Of a stretch of 34,056 nt of DNA, positions 1 through 8,648 are shown piece after piece. Position 1 is the stretch's first letter; each line of letters begins with the position of its first letter. The stretch lies in assembly GCA_905478035.1 (NCBI GenBank), contig CAJQGX010000057.1, forward strand, positions 1-34,056, written 5' to 3'. The DNA comes from an uncultured SAR86 cluster bacterium. GTDB taxonomy: Bacteria; Pseudomonadota; Gammaproteobacteria; Magnimaribacterales; D2472. Both the position numbers and the translations under genes were made by a program. The notes under the pieces were generated by a model. The model did no database searches. It was not told the DNA's origin and was given only the letters and a program-made list of their open reading frames with translations.

Positions 1-6
1 CATTGT

Positions 7-1143
7 TTACTTGTGAGGATTTACCAAATACTTTTCACCAGTTGCTTGTTTGGCATAAAGCTTAACAATTTCTGGCTTCAGCATTTCTTCAAATGATATT
101 TCTTGGACATATTTACTAGCAAAAGTCGTTTTTATTTCTGATGCTACTCTTTCTCTCATTTGCTGAAATCTTTCCATGCCAATTTTTCCAATCATTGGAG
201 TCAACAACCATCCACCAAGACCCCATGACATTCCAAATGCTCTCTTAAGAAGAGTTGGCTGTCTGTCTAAACCACCATAAATATAAACTTGCTTGTATGT
301 ATCAGATCCATATCTACTATATTCCTTAGCAGTTGCATTAGCTGCTACTTCCATTGCAGATAGTATTTGTCCAGGTAATTCACCATTATTACCACCACCA
401 GTAGCGTCAAAACCTAAAGTTGCACCTGTTTCTATTAATGCCTTTACTAAATCCTTCATGAAATCTGGATCACTTGTATTGCAAACATATTCTGCACCTA
501 AACTCTTTAATAGCTCAACTTGCTCTGGTTTTCTAACAATATTAACTAAAGGTATAGAGTCATCTTTACATATCTTTACTAACATTTGGCCTAAGTTTGA
601 TGCTGCTGCTGTATGAACAAGAGCTGTATGATTCTCCATTTTCATAGTTTCAACAAAAGCTAATGCAGTTAAAGGATTCACAAATGAAGACGCAGCTTCT
701 GCAGCTGATGTGCCATCTTCCATAACCAAACAACTCATTGCTGGAACACATCTATATTGAGAATACATTGCTCCACCTGCAAGCCCAACTGTTTTGCCAA
801 TAAGGTTTTTAGCATTTGCACCTGCATCAACAACAACGCCACTTCCTTCATTACCAACCTGCATTGATTCATCCAATCTTGGCTTCATTGCACCCATCAT
901 TGCTGGATGTACCTTGATAGTTGTTACAGTGTCATCGCCTGATCCTGTTGTGCTAATAGTATCCATATCTGCAGCAAAACTTAATAATAATGCTAAATCT
1001 GAAGGGTTGATTGGAGATGCACCTACTTTAATTAAAACTTCGTCATCTGAAGGAACTGGTATCTCTGATATTGCAATAGAAAGTTCCACATTTCCTTCAC
1101 TAGTCACTATTGATCTAATCTCTTTTGAATTTTGTTCTGACAT
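7..1143 (-). CDS. MDR-superfamily NAD(P)H:quinone oxidoreductase-like dehydrogenase
   Basis: A 378-residue zinc-independent medium-chain dehydrogenase/reductase, expected to use NAD(P)H to reduce a quinone, enone or enoyl substrate in the cytosol. The N-terminal GroES-like half carries GNEGSG at about residues 97-102. The Rossmann half begins with HTAAASNLG (177-185), matching the nucleotide-binding AASxxG loop of quinone oxidoreductases, and R204 in VRKPEQ could contact the 2'-phosphate of NADPH. The zinc-ligand cysteines of alcohol dehydrogenases are not visible. ATG at 1143 is preceded by GGAGA at good spacing, and the stop lies just inside the window. It stands alone, divergent from an MFS transporter gene. 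The substrate cannot be read from sequence; family assignment is firm. Confidence 0.85.
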   Translation of the reverse strand: MSEQNSKEIRSIVTSEGNVELSIAISEIPVPSDDEVLIKVGASPINPSDLALLLSFAADMDTISTTGSGDDTVTTIKVHPAMMGAMKPRLDESMQVGNEGSGVVVDAGANAKNLIGKTVGLAGGAMYSQYRCVPAMSCLVMEDGTSAAEAASSFVNPLTALAFVETMKMENHTALVHTAAASNLGQMLVKICKDDSIPLVNIVRKPEQVELLKSLGAEYVCNTSDPDFMKDLVKALIETGATLGFDATGGGNNGELPGQILSAMEVAANATAKEYSRYGSDTYKQVYIYGGLDRQPTLLKRAFGMSWGLGGWLLTPMIGKIGMERFQQMRERVASEIKTTFASKYVQEISFEEMLKPEIVKLYAKQATGEKYLVNPHK

Positions 1144-1224
1144 ATTTTTCTCCGTATAAAATGTAATTTATAAATTTATTGGCATAATATATTCTATGGA
1201 ATGATAATAGCAACTAGGCAATTT

Positions 1225-1327
1225 AATCATACTAGTATATAAAATCATACTATATCAAAAAGCTTCTTAATAATTTACGAATGATATAAATCTTAAAGGT
1301 GTTACAATTTTTTGATAATTAATTATC
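1225..1327. promoter_or_regulatory. Divergent promoter region with direct repeat and two palindromes
   Basis: The 196-nt gap between the oxidoreductase (minus) and the MFS operon (plus) holds AATCATACTA twice, at 1225-1234 and 1243-1252 (18 bp apart). The first copy overlaps the perfect palindrome ATACTAGTAT (1229-1238). A second perfect 14-bp palindrome, GATAATTAATTATC (1314-1327), lies just upstream of the AAGGG ribosome-binding site of the MFS gene. These could be regulator binding sites, but the region is very AT-rich, so chance symmetry is likely for some of them. No regulator gene is adjacent. Confidence 0.3.
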
Positions 1328-1339
1328 TCAAAGGGATTT

Positions 1340-2659
1340 ATGGATAGTAAAAAAACACCTAGCAAGAGCTATAGAACTTTTGCTTTAGTCTTGTTAACTG
1401 TTGTCTATGGATTCAATTTTATTGATCGTCAAATTGTTGGAATTTTAGCTCCATTTATTCAAGAAGATCTAGGCCTGACAAATACTCAGCTTGGCTTATT
1501 AATAGGCTTTGCATTTGCCTTATTTTATACAGTTATTGCTATACCAATTGCGTGGCTTGCCGATAGATACAGTAGAGTTAATATTTTATCTATAGCACTT
1601 GCAACATGGAGTGGTTTTACTGCCCTCACTGGAATGGCTAATAATTTTTTACAAATTGGTCTAGCCAGAATGGGTGTAGGTATTGGTGAGGCTGGGGGAA
1701 GCCCGCCATCCCATTCAATAATATCAGATATGTATCCTAAGGAAGAAAGAGCAGGAGCACTTGGTGTTTATGCAATGGGTATTCCGTTTGGAATTATGGC
1801 TGCTTATTTTGTAACTGCATCTCTTATGGGTTCTGGTGGCGATGTTGATTGGAGAAAGATATTTATCTTTTTAGGCTTGACCGGTATAGCTTTAGCAGGA
1901 ATTGTAAAACTCACCTTAAGGGAGCCTGTCAGAGGGGCAATGGAGTTAGATAATGAAACAAGCATTCCTAAACTGCCTTTTATAGAATCTTTAAAATCCT
2001 TACTTAAGATTCCAGCTTGGTGGGCAATGTGTTTTGGTATTGCCTTTGGATCTTTTGTGTCTTATGCCTCATCTGCTTTCCAAACCAAATTCTTAATTGC
2101 ACTTGATCCATCATTTGATTTTAAAACTATGGTCATCCTTTTGGGTATTATGAATGGAACAACATATGCTGGCGGAGCATTTTTTGGTGCTAGATTGGCT
2201 GATAAATGGGGTGCAAGAACTCTGAGGGCTTATGGGTGGCTGCCTGCTATAGCTATGTCAGTTACTCTTCCTCTTGGCGTTTGGAGTTATTGGGTTGAAT
2301 CAGTTGAAGCTAATTTAATACTTTCGACTATTTACTTATTGTTTATTGGCATTTATTTAGGACCAAGCTTTGCTATTGCTCAAACCCTTGCTCCTATTAA
2401 TATGAGAGCAATGTCCACTGCTCTGTTTTTCTTTATATTAAATATGGTTGCTTTGGGTGGAGGACCAACTTTTGCAGGATGGCTTATTGATGTCTACAAA
2501 GATACTTACTCTGATCTAGATGCTATGAGAATGGCCATGACAGTTACCCATCTTGTATTTATTCCAGCCTTGATAAGCTTCCTTATTGTTTCAAGGATTC
2601 TACCTCGTGATTGGAAGCTTGCAGAGAAGAGAAATCAAGAGCTTGTTTCAAATGAATGA
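1340..2659 (+). CDS. Spinster-type MFS transporter
   Basis: A 439-residue inner-membrane major facilitator protein with about twelve hydrophobic segments. The first segment contains NFIDRQIVG (26-34). The loop after segment 2 has the MFS motif A variant AWLADRYSR (71-79). Segment 4 contains RMGVGIGEAGGSPPSHS (110-126), characteristic of Spinster-like transporters. Bacterial members are annotated as sugar, lipid or drug transporters, so the cargo is not predictable. ATG is preceded by AAGGG. It opens a six-gene plus-strand run and overlaps the next gene by ATGA, so the two are probably translationally coupled. Family assignment is strong; function is open. Confidence 0.9.
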   Translation: MDSKKTPSKSYRTFALVLLTVVYGFNFIDRQIVGILAPFIQEDLGLTNTQLGLLIGFAFALFYTVIAIPIAWLADRYSRVNILSIALATWSGFTALTGMANNFLQIGLARMGVGIGEAGGSPPSHSIISDMYPKEERAGALGVYAMGIPFGIMAAYFVTASLMGSGGDVDWRKIFIFLGLTGIALAGIVKLTLREPVRGAMELDNETSIPKLPFIESLKSLLKIPAWWAMCFGIAFGSFVSYASSAFQTKFLIALDPSFDFKTMVILLGIMNGTTYAGGAFFGARLADKWGARTLRAYGWLPAIAMSVTLPLGVWSYWVESVEANLILSTIYLLFIGIYLGPSFAIAQTLAPINMRAMSTALFFFILNMVALGGGPTFAGWLIDVYKDTYSDLDAMRMAMTVTHLVFIPALISFLIVSRILPRDWKLAEKRNQELVSNE

Positions 2660-3027
2660 TTTATAAAGTTTTAACATTAAATGAATGGCAATCAGCAAAA
2701 GAATTAGGAAAAATAGTTACTAATATTGATCAAAATGATGGCTTTGTTCATTTATCTACCTCAAGTCAACTTAGCGCCACTCTTTCAATGTACTTTAAGG
2801 CATCAGACAAGGTCATGCTTTTGCAAATAAACTATGAAAAAGTAAAAAAATTACTTAGGCTTGAACCAACTAGTCCAAGCAGTTCAAGAGGTGGCTCTTT
2901 TTATCATCTTTATGGTGAGTTATTAATGGAGTATGTCTCTAAAGATTGGCTTTTAGATAGAGGTGCTTTTAATGTTCCTGAAGAAATATTAATCCAAGCT
3001 GAAATTGATGATCTTAAGAAACTCTAA
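2656..3027 (+). CDS. DUF952 family protein
   Basis: A small soluble protein of 123 residues that matches the DUF952 family: DGFVHLST at 28-35, a region rich in TLSMYF (about 42-47), the SRGG turn (77-80) and FYHLYGEL at 82-89. These are the conserved blocks of that family. DUF952 is structurally related to glutathione S-transferase-associated and ADP-ribosyltransferase-like folds, but no reaction is established. The start ATG overlaps the stop of the MFS transporter by four bases. The next gene starts two bases after its stop, so it is inside an operon. Length is normal for the family. Confidence 0.85.
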   Translation: MIYKVLTLNEWQSAKELGKIVTNIDQNDGFVHLSTSSQLSATLSMYFKASDKVMLLQINYEKVKKLLRLEPTSPSSSRGGSFYHLYGELLMEYVSKDWLLDRGAFNVPEEILIQAEIDDLKKL

Positions 3028-3029
3028 CT

Positions 3030-3452
3030 ATGACTCATTCAGATAAATTTCTACAAAATATTCTTCAAGAAACAAAATCTATAGCTATTGTGGGAGCAAG
3101 CTCAAAGCCTCATCGAGATAGCTACAAGGTCATGGATATTTTATTAAAGCATGGATATATTATTTATCCAGTTAATCCAAATGAGGTTGATAACAAAATT
3201 CTTGGCATGAGATGTTATCCAAATCTAAAGTCTATAGACAAAGAAATTGATATGGTTGATATTTTTAGATCAAGAGAAGCTGTTTTAGAAATCACTAATG
3301 AGTCTATAGAAATAAATGCAAAGGTTATTTGGATGCAGCTAGATATTATTCATGAAGAAGCAGCAGAGATTGCTAAAAAACATGGCCTTAAAGTTGTTAT
3401 GGATAGATGCCCTAAAATAGAATTAGAAAAGCCTTATTGGACTAGTAAATAA
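3030..3452 (+). CDS. CoA-binding protein, YccU family
   Basis: A 140-residue single-domain Rossmann protein of the CoA_binding_2 type, similar to E. coli YccU and to the CoA-binding domain of succinyl-CoA synthetase alpha. It shows IVGASSKPHRDSY (20-32) as the nucleotide/CoA loop, YPVNPN (46-51), VIWMQL (99-104) and the C-terminal MDRCPKIE (124-131), where the cysteine is conserved in the family. The biological role of YccU proteins is not known; CoA binding, perhaps with thiol protection or signalling, is the usual inference. It sits between DUF952 and a crotonase-like gene in the same operon, fitting a CoA-related neighbourhood. Confidence 0.9.
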   Translation: MTHSDKFLQNILQETKSIAIVGASSKPHRDSYKVMDILLKHGYIIYPVNPNEVDNKILGMRCYPNLKSIDKEIDMVDIFRSREAVLEITNESIEINAKVIWMQLDIIHEEAAEIAKKHGLKVVMDRCPKIELEKPYWTSK

Positions 3453-3475
3453 AAATATCCTTTAATAGAACTTAT

Positions 3476-4294
3476 ATGACTCTTAAAACTGAAATATTAA
3501 TACAAGATAAAAGCTCAAACGGAATTCTTCGTTTGGTTATGAATGACTTAGCAACACGAAATTCTTTGTCGGAAAATATGATGAATTCTCTAATAGATTC
3601 AATTGATATTGCTTCAAAAGATAAAGATACTAAAGTAATTGTAATAGCCTCTACTGGAAATGTATTTTGTTCAGGCCATGATCTTAAAGAAATTAATACT
3701 GCAAGAAATAATGATGATCAAGGTAATGCTTACTATGATAAATTATTCAAAAAATGCTCAACTCTTATGCAAGCAATTATTAATTGCCCAAAACCAGTTA
3801 TTGCTGAAATTGATGGGACAGCAACCGCTGCAGGATGCCAGTTAGTAGCTTCATGTGATTTAGCAATTGCTTCTAATGAATCAATGTTTGCAACACCTGG
3901 AGTTAATATTGGTCTTTTTTGTTCAACTCCAATGGTAGCTCTCTCACGAAATGTATCTAACAAAAATGCAATGAAAATGCTTTTGACTGGTGAGATGATC
4001 ACAGCAAAAAAAGCAAAAAAAATTGGGCTCATTAATACTAATGTTTTTAAAGAGGATCTAAAAAAAGAAGTTTTGGAATTAGCATCTATTATTGCTAGCA
4101 AATCGATGATGACAATCTCAACAGGAAAGGAAGCTTTTTATACTCAGTCTCAAATGACTCTTTCTGATGCTTACTTGTATACCTCAGACGTTATGAAAGA
4201 AAACTTACTAAGATCAGATGCAAAAGAAGGAATATCTGCTTTTCTTGAAAAAAGAAACCCTAATTGGGATGGTTCAGAAGATTTAAATTCATGA
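3476..4294 (+). CDS. ECHDC3-like crotonase-fold protein lacking both catalytic glutamates
   Basis: A 272-residue enoyl-CoA hydratase/isomerase superfamily protein. It has the oxyanion-hole strand FCSGHDLKEI (64-73), KPVIAEIDG (106-114) and ATAAGCQLVASCD (116-128), closest by pattern to the ECHDC3 subgroup. At the position of crotonase Glu144 it has Gln122, and at Glu164 it has Gly142 (ATPGVNIG). Hydratase chemistry of the classical type is therefore unlikely. ECHDC3-type proteins share this feature, so it is family-typical rather than a mutation; a thioesterase, isomerase or non-enzymatic CoA-binding role is possible. It ends ...EKRNPNWDG, as many crotonases do, and overlaps nagZ by ATGA. No good Shine-Dalgarno precedes ATG at 3476. 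Confidence 0.85.
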   Translation: MTLKTEILIQDKSSNGILRLVMNDLATRNSLSENMMNSLIDSIDIASKDKDTKVIVIASTGNVFCSGHDLKEINTARNNDDQGNAYYDKLFKKCSTLMQAIINCPKPVIAEIDGTATAAGCQLVASCDLAIASNESMFATPGVNIGLFCSTPMVALSRNVSNKNAMKMLLTGEMITAKKAKKIGLINTNVFKEDLKKEVLELASIIASKSMMTISTGKEAFYTQSQMTLSDAYLYTSDVMKENLLRSDAKEGISAFLEKRNPNWDGSEDLNS

Positions 4295-5316
4295 ATAATA
4301 CTCAATCCCATGATTTATATGGAAGAGTTATGCTTAGTATCGAAGGAACGTCCCTTTCATCCAAGGAAAAAGAATTAATAAGTAGTCCTCAAGTTGGAGG
4401 TATTATTCTTTTTACACGAAACTTTGTCTCTAGAGATCAAGTCAATGTTCTATGTGATGAAATTTTTTCAATCAAAAAAAATATCCTTATAGCTGTTGAT
4501 CAAGAGGGCGGGAGAGTCCAGAGATTCAACAAAGAGTTTTCTAAACTGCCATCAATGCAGATGCTTGGAGACTATTCAATTAAGAACAATAATTATGAAG
4601 TTTGTCATGATGTAGGCTGGTTAATGTCATCAGAGTTACTTGCCTCTGGTATTGATATAAGTTTTGCGCCCGTTTTAGACGTTGATAGAGAAACAAGTAG
4701 CATAATTGGAGATAGGGCATTTTCAGATGATCCTATCTTGGTATCTGCCCTGGCTAAAAAATTTATTGATGGCATGAATGAAGCCGGAATGCAGGCAACG
4801 GGCAAACACTTTCCAGGCCATGGAGGTATTTTTGAAGATAGCCATGTTACCGAACCTTTAGATAATAGAAATTATGAAAATCTTTTTAATAAAGATATGA
4901 AACCCTTTATTGATTTAAAAGATAAATTATCTGCTGTGATGAGTGCTCATATAACATTTCCACAAGTAGATGATATGTCTGTTGGATTTTCATCAAAATG
5001 GTTAAAAGATATTCTTAGAAAAGAAATTAATTTTAATGGTCTTGTTTTTAGTGATGATCTTTCTATGAAAGGTTCAGGTGATGAAAATTTTTCTATTAAA
5101 TCAATGAAATCTATCCAAGCAGGCTGTGACATGGTATTGGTATGTAATGATCTTGATGGCGCAATAGAAGTAGTTCAATTTTTTGAAAAAGAAAACATAA
5201 GTTTAAGTAAAAAAATTAGTAAAATGAAAAAATCTAAATCACCAACTTGGAATGATTTAATTAGTAGTGAAAAAAGATTTGAAATTTTAGAGGTTTTAAA
5301 AAGTATAGGAGATTAG
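4291..5316 (+). CDS. nagZ: Beta-N-acetylhexosaminidase (peptidoglycan recycling)
   Basis: A 341-residue GH3 family NagZ, which removes N-acetylglucosamine from anhydro-muropeptides in the cytosol during cell-wall recycling. Visible motifs are DQEGGRVQR (70-78), KHFPGHGGIFEDSH (172-185, with the His/Asp general-acid pair typical of NagZ) and FSDDLSMKG (253-261, containing the nucleophile aspartate). Single-domain length is that of proteobacterial NagZ. I chose ATG at 4291 (MNNTQ...), which overlaps the preceding stop as ATGA. An in-frame TTG at 4264 would add nine residues with no homology. The cupin gene starts four bases after its stop. Very confident. Confidence 0.95.
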   Translation: MNNTQSHDLYGRVMLSIEGTSLSSKEKELISSPQVGGIILFTRNFVSRDQVNVLCDEIFSIKKNILIAVDQEGGRVQRFNKEFSKLPSMQMLGDYSIKNNNYEVCHDVGWLMSSELLASGIDISFAPVLDVDRETSSIIGDRAFSDDPILVSALAKKFIDGMNEAGMQATGKHFPGHGGIFEDSHVTEPLDNRNYENLFNKDMKPFIDLKDKLSAVMSAHITFPQVDDMSVGFSSKWLKDILRKEINFNGLVFSDDLSMKGSGDENFSIKSMKSIQAGCDMVLVCNDLDGAIEVVQFFEKENISLSKKISKMKKSKSPTWNDLISSEKRFEILEVLKSIGD

Positions 5317-5320
5317 AAAT

Positions 5321-5842
5321 ATGAGAAGAGTAATTACAGGACATGATAACGATGGAAAATCTATAGTAGTATTGGATGGTCCTCCTGCATGCTCTATAGG
5401 AGAAGATGTCGGTGGATTATTTGAATTATGGAATACTGATGGCAATCCAATTAATACTAAAGATAGGATTGATAGAGCTGATAGTGAAATTATTTTATCT
5501 CCTCCCAGAAATGGCTCTAAGTTTAGATACTTTCAGATAAATCCAACTCCAGAAGGAGTTCCAATGGATGTTATGCAAGATATGGCTGCAGAGGCTTTTA
5601 AGAAAATTGGTGCTTCTCATCACCGAGTTGATACTGCCAAGCATCCAGCAATGCATAAAACAGATACGATTGATTACATAATTCTTCTTAAGGGTGATGT
5701 AACATTAATTCTTGATCAGGAAGAGGTTGATATCAAACCACATGATGTTGTGGTTCAGCGAGGAACAAATCATGCATGGGTTAACAATGGAAATGAACCC
5801 GCTCTCTTAATAGCAATTCTAATTGATAGTGAATTAAATTAA
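5321..5842 (+). CDS. Cupin-domain protein
   Basis: A 173-residue protein whose C-terminal half is a single cupin barrel. Candidate metal ligands are His108, His112, Asp118 (in the place of the common glutamate) and His151 in QRGTNHAWVN (147-156). The block HKTDTIDY...VVQRGTNHAW is typical of a widespread uncharacterised cupin family often found near catabolic genes. The N-terminal 70 residues contain ILSPPRNGSKFRYFQI, also common in this family. It may bind a metal and a small organic acid, but no reaction can be assigned. It is the last gene of the operon starting at 1340, with GGAG before ATG. Its stop is one base from the end of the convergent ligase gene. Confidence 0.8.
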   Translation: MRRVITGHDNDGKSIVVLDGPPACSIGEDVGGLFELWNTDGNPINTKDRIDRADSEIILSPPRNGSKFRYFQINPTPEGVPMDVMQDMAAEAFKKIGASHHRVDTAKHPAMHKTDTIDYIILLKGDVTLILDQEEVDIKPHDVVVQRGTNHAWVNNGNEPALLIAILIDSELN

Positions 5843-5843
5843 A

Positions 5844-7652
5844 TTAAAAATGTACTGATCCATTTTCTATATCTTGGTAAGTTTCACTATTTAACTCAAC
5901 ATATGAATTTGTTCCAGGCATCTTAATAAACACTTTATCATTATCAACCTTATTAAGATGATATGCCTCATCTCGCAACTCATTTTTCTTTAGTTTAAAT
6001 GTTCCAGTTGTTTCGAGTTCTTTAATAATTCTTACAAATACGGGCCTCGCGTAGCTAGGCAGAGTATCACTCATATATTCTGCAAAACTATCCCAATTAA
6101 ATTCATTTAAGTCACAATTAAAAGCTACCATTCCAGCTCTTCCCTCGGTATTTGGTATTTGTACCCCATAGACATTTGCCATATTAACCTGACTATATTG
6201 ATTTATTATTTCCGCAACCTCATTAGTAGAAACATTTTCAGATTTCCATCTAAAGGTATCTCCTATTCTGTCAACAAATTGATAGTGTTTTTGTCCAGCT
6301 GAAAAGCCTACATCCATGGATTTAATCAAATCACCACTATTAAACCAAGCATCTCCTTCTTCTAGAACATTCCTAAGAATTTTCTTTTCTGATTCTTTTT
6401 TATCTGTATAACCATTATACGGAGAGTCTGGTGAAATTTTTACGGCAAGCAATCCAGGCGTTTCATGATCAGCCTCAATACAAAAACCATTATCGCTTTT
6501 AATTAGCTCATCACTAGCAACGTCATATTTCAGAAGAGCCACTGTAGCGTTAGTCATTCCGATAGTTTTATCTTTATTTAAACCATTCATGAACATACAT
6601 GCACCTTCACTGGCACCATATATTTCACATATTCTTTCAACTCCAAATCTATCTCTAAAGCAATCCCATAAATCTGGTCTTAGCCCATTTCCAACCATTG
6701 CCCTTATAGGATTATTTATTTCATCCTCACATGGTTCTTGAAAGCTTAAATATCTGCAAAGCTCGCCAACATATATAAAAGTTGTAGTTTGATATTTTTG
6801 CGCCTCTTTCCAAAATAATGATGCAGAGAATTTACGTCTTACAAAAACTGATGCACCGGAGTAAATTACAGCAGCAAGACCAAGCATCAAGCCAGTAGAG
6901 TGATAGAGTGGAAGACAATTATAAAGACAATCATCAGAAGTCATTCTGTATCCAGTATTACTGATATTAAATGACGCAGCAGCAATTTTTGCATTTGGAA
7001 AAATAGCAGCTTTTGGTACACCGGTTGTGCCAGATGTAAAAATATAAAAAGCAGTATCTTTTGCTGTAACTTTATCTGTCTCAGTTAGATTTTCATTCTT
7101 GGAGTAATCCATGCTACTTCTTAGATTTGTTGCCCAGTCGGGAGTTTGAATTGTTTTAGAGTCTTCAACCCAATAAATATCATTTTTATCTTTGATATTA
7201 ATATCATCTAAAACTTCTGATAATTCATTTGTAAGCTCCTCACCCACAATACATTTTTTTGAATCTGAGCTATTTATGCAATGAATTAGAGGTGCGCCGG
7301 TAAGACTATTATTAATTAAGACCCCAATAGCACCAATTTTATTTAAAGCTAACAAAGAAATAACATAATCAGTCCTATTTTGCATAAACAAAACTACTCG
7401 ATCTTGGTGCTCGATGCCTTCACTGGAAAGAAAATTTGCTAGAACATTGGCTGATTTATTGGCCTCATCATAAGATAACTCATCCTCTTCAAAAATTAGG
7501 AAATTTTTATCTGCATATTTTTCAACACTTTTTTGAAAACTATGTGCCAATGAAGCAGCTTCGTCTGGAAGTGGAAATTTATAATTAAGAACTGGGATAA
7601 TGTGCCTAAATTCACCAAGTACTCTAAAAAACTCATTTACCTTAGCTAACAT
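5844..7652 (-). CDS. FATP-type long/very-long-chain acyl-CoA synthetase
   Basis: A 602-residue ANL-superfamily ligase that activates a fatty or other hydrophobic carboxylic acid with ATP and CoA. Motifs: the P-loop YIFTSGTTGVPKA (203-215), YGASEG (345-350), FNSGDL (437-442) and DRIGDTFRWKSENVST (461-476). The last is the signature of the FATP/SLC27 and FadD6 group and separates it from ordinary FadD, whose motif differs. Actinobacterial and proteobacterial relatives act on long-chain fatty acids or sterol side chains. Start ATG has AGGGGGA upstream. It is transcribed divergently from a LysR regulator, which may control it. A terpenoid or sterol substrate would fit the rest of the window but is inference only. 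Confidence 0.9.
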   Translation of the reverse strand: MLAKVNEFFRVLGEFRHIIPVLNYKFPLPDEAASLAHSFQKSVEKYADKNFLIFEEDELSYDEANKSANVLANFLSSEGIEHQDRVVLFMQNRTDYVISLLALNKIGAIGVLINNSLTGAPLIHCINSSDSKKCIVGEELTNELSEVLDDINIKDKNDIYWVEDSKTIQTPDWATNLRSSMDYSKNENLTETDKVTAKDTAFYIFTSGTTGVPKAAIFPNAKIAAASFNISNTGYRMTSDDCLYNCLPLYHSTGLMLGLAAVIYSGASVFVRRKFSASLFWKEAQKYQTTTFIYVGELCRYLSFQEPCEDEINNPIRAMVGNGLRPDLWDCFRDRFGVERICEIYGASEGACMFMNGLNKDKTIGMTNATVALLKYDVASDELIKSDNGFCIEADHETPGLLAVKISPDSPYNGYTDKKESEKKILRNVLEEGDAWFNSGDLIKSMDVGFSAGQKHYQFVDRIGDTFRWKSENVSTNEVAEIINQYSQVNMANVYGVQIPNTEGRAGMVAFNCDLNEFNWDSFAEYMSDTLPSYARPVFVRIIKELETTGTFKLKKNELRDEAYHLNKVDNDKVFIKMPGTNSYVELNSETYQDIENGSVHF

Positions 7653-7675
7653 TTGATTTCCCCCTAATAGAAATT

Positions 7676-7685
7676 ACATTAATGT
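7676..7685. promoter_or_regulatory. Candidate LysR-type operator palindrome
   Basis: ACATTAATGT is a perfect 10-bp palindrome in the 107-nt divergent gap between the acyl-CoA synthetase and the LysR regulator, 24 bp upstream of the synthetase start. LysR proteins usually bind such AT-rich dyads in their own divergent promoters. It is the only clear dyad I noted in the gap. The assignment rests on position and symmetry alone. Confidence 0.3.
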
Positions 7686-7759
7686 TACTCTAATTTTATC
7701 ATCATTCCTATTGTGTTTATATTATCGCTTTTCTTATTTATCTGTGCAAAAATACGTGT

Positions 7760-8635
7760 ATGGATTGGAGTAACTTAGAATATTTTTTATCAGTAGCTAG
7801 GCAAGGTTCTTTATCAAAGGCTGCAGCAAAGTTAGATGTTAATCATTCAACTGTAGCGAGAAGGCTTAATAGGCTTGAATCAGACCTTAATGTAAAACTT
7901 TTTAATAGAAAAAATAAAGGCTATCAACTTACTAAACACGGCTTAGCATTAGAGCAAGAAGCAAAAATTGTTGAAGAGCAGATATTTCAAATACAAAGAG
8001 TTTTTCAATCTAAAGAAGCTGAGTTAAGTGGAACTTTAACAATAACGAAGCCTATGAATGGAGGAGTAAACATGACAGATATGTTTACTGACTTTAATGC
8101 ACAATATCCTGATATAGACATATTTATTAAATCCGCATCAAGTCAAGCAGATCTTTCATCCCAAGAAGCAGATATATCTTTGCAATTAACCAATTCACCA
8201 CCTGAGAATCTTGTTGGAAAAAAGATTGGAAGACTGCCAATTAATATATATGGGTCTTCAGATTATTTTGAGCGACTTAATAAGATGGAGTTAAGCGAGC
8301 TTAAGTGGATAGTTTGGGTTGATGAAAGCAATGTTATTGATATGGAGTCGTTTATTAGGACAAATATAAGTGATCCCAAAATAGTAATGAGAACTAATGT
8401 CTATTCTGAGGTATATGACTTTATGTCTGCTGGGCTTGGAGTGAGCTTAATTTCTTCATTTGGCTTGCCATCAATTCATAACCTAAAGAGATTTATGCCA
8501 GAGAAATATATATTTGAGCAAGATTTGTGGTTGCTGTATCATCCTGATGTAAGAGGTAACGCCAAAATAAATGTATTCAAAAAATTTCTCATCAATAATT
8601 TACATAAATATACAAATATAATAGGCATTAATTAA
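7760..8635 (+). CDS. LysR-family transcriptional regulator
   Basis: A 291-residue LTTR. The N-terminal winged helix-turn-helix (about residues 3-62) is textbook: EYFLSVARQGSLSKAAAKL, then HSTVARRLNRLES and LFNRKNKGYQLT. A linker helix and a periplasmic-binding-protein-like effector domain follow from about residue 90. No ligand can be predicted. It is divergent from the FATP-type ligase, the classic arrangement for an LTTR controlling its neighbour, and 13 bases upstream of the enoyl reductase gene, so it may also regulate or be co-transcribed with the three plus-strand genes behind it. ATG at 7760 has no clear Shine-Dalgarno, but the N-terminus aligns well with the family. Confidence 0.92.
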   Translation: MDWSNLEYFLSVARQGSLSKAAAKLDVNHSTVARRLNRLESDLNVKLFNRKNKGYQLTKHGLALEQEAKIVEEQIFQIQRVFQSKEAELSGTLTITKPMNGGVNMTDMFTDFNAQYPDIDIFIKSASSQADLSSQEADISLQLTNSPPENLVGKKIGRLPINIYGSSDYFERLNKMELSELKWIVWVDESNVIDMESFIRTNISDPKIVMRTNVYSEVYDFMSAGLGVSLISSFGLPSIHNLKRFMPEKYIFEQDLWLLYHPDVRGNAKINVFKKFLINNLHKYTNIIGIN

Positions 8636-8648
8636 TAAAGGAAAATTT

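Noticed and set aside
293-616. Plus-strand open frames opposite the oxidoreductase (also 794-1159)
   Set aside because: They lie antisense inside a well-supported gene and show no recognisable domain or ribosome-binding site.
3733-4101. 122-residue minus-strand frame opposite the ECHDC3-like gene
   Set aside because: Shadow frame; the plus-strand protein matches the crotonase family along its whole length.
5843-5860. A bidirectional terminator between the cupin and ligase genes
   Set aside because: The stops are one base apart and the sequence has no GC-rich hairpin, so any terminator would have to lie within coding sequence.
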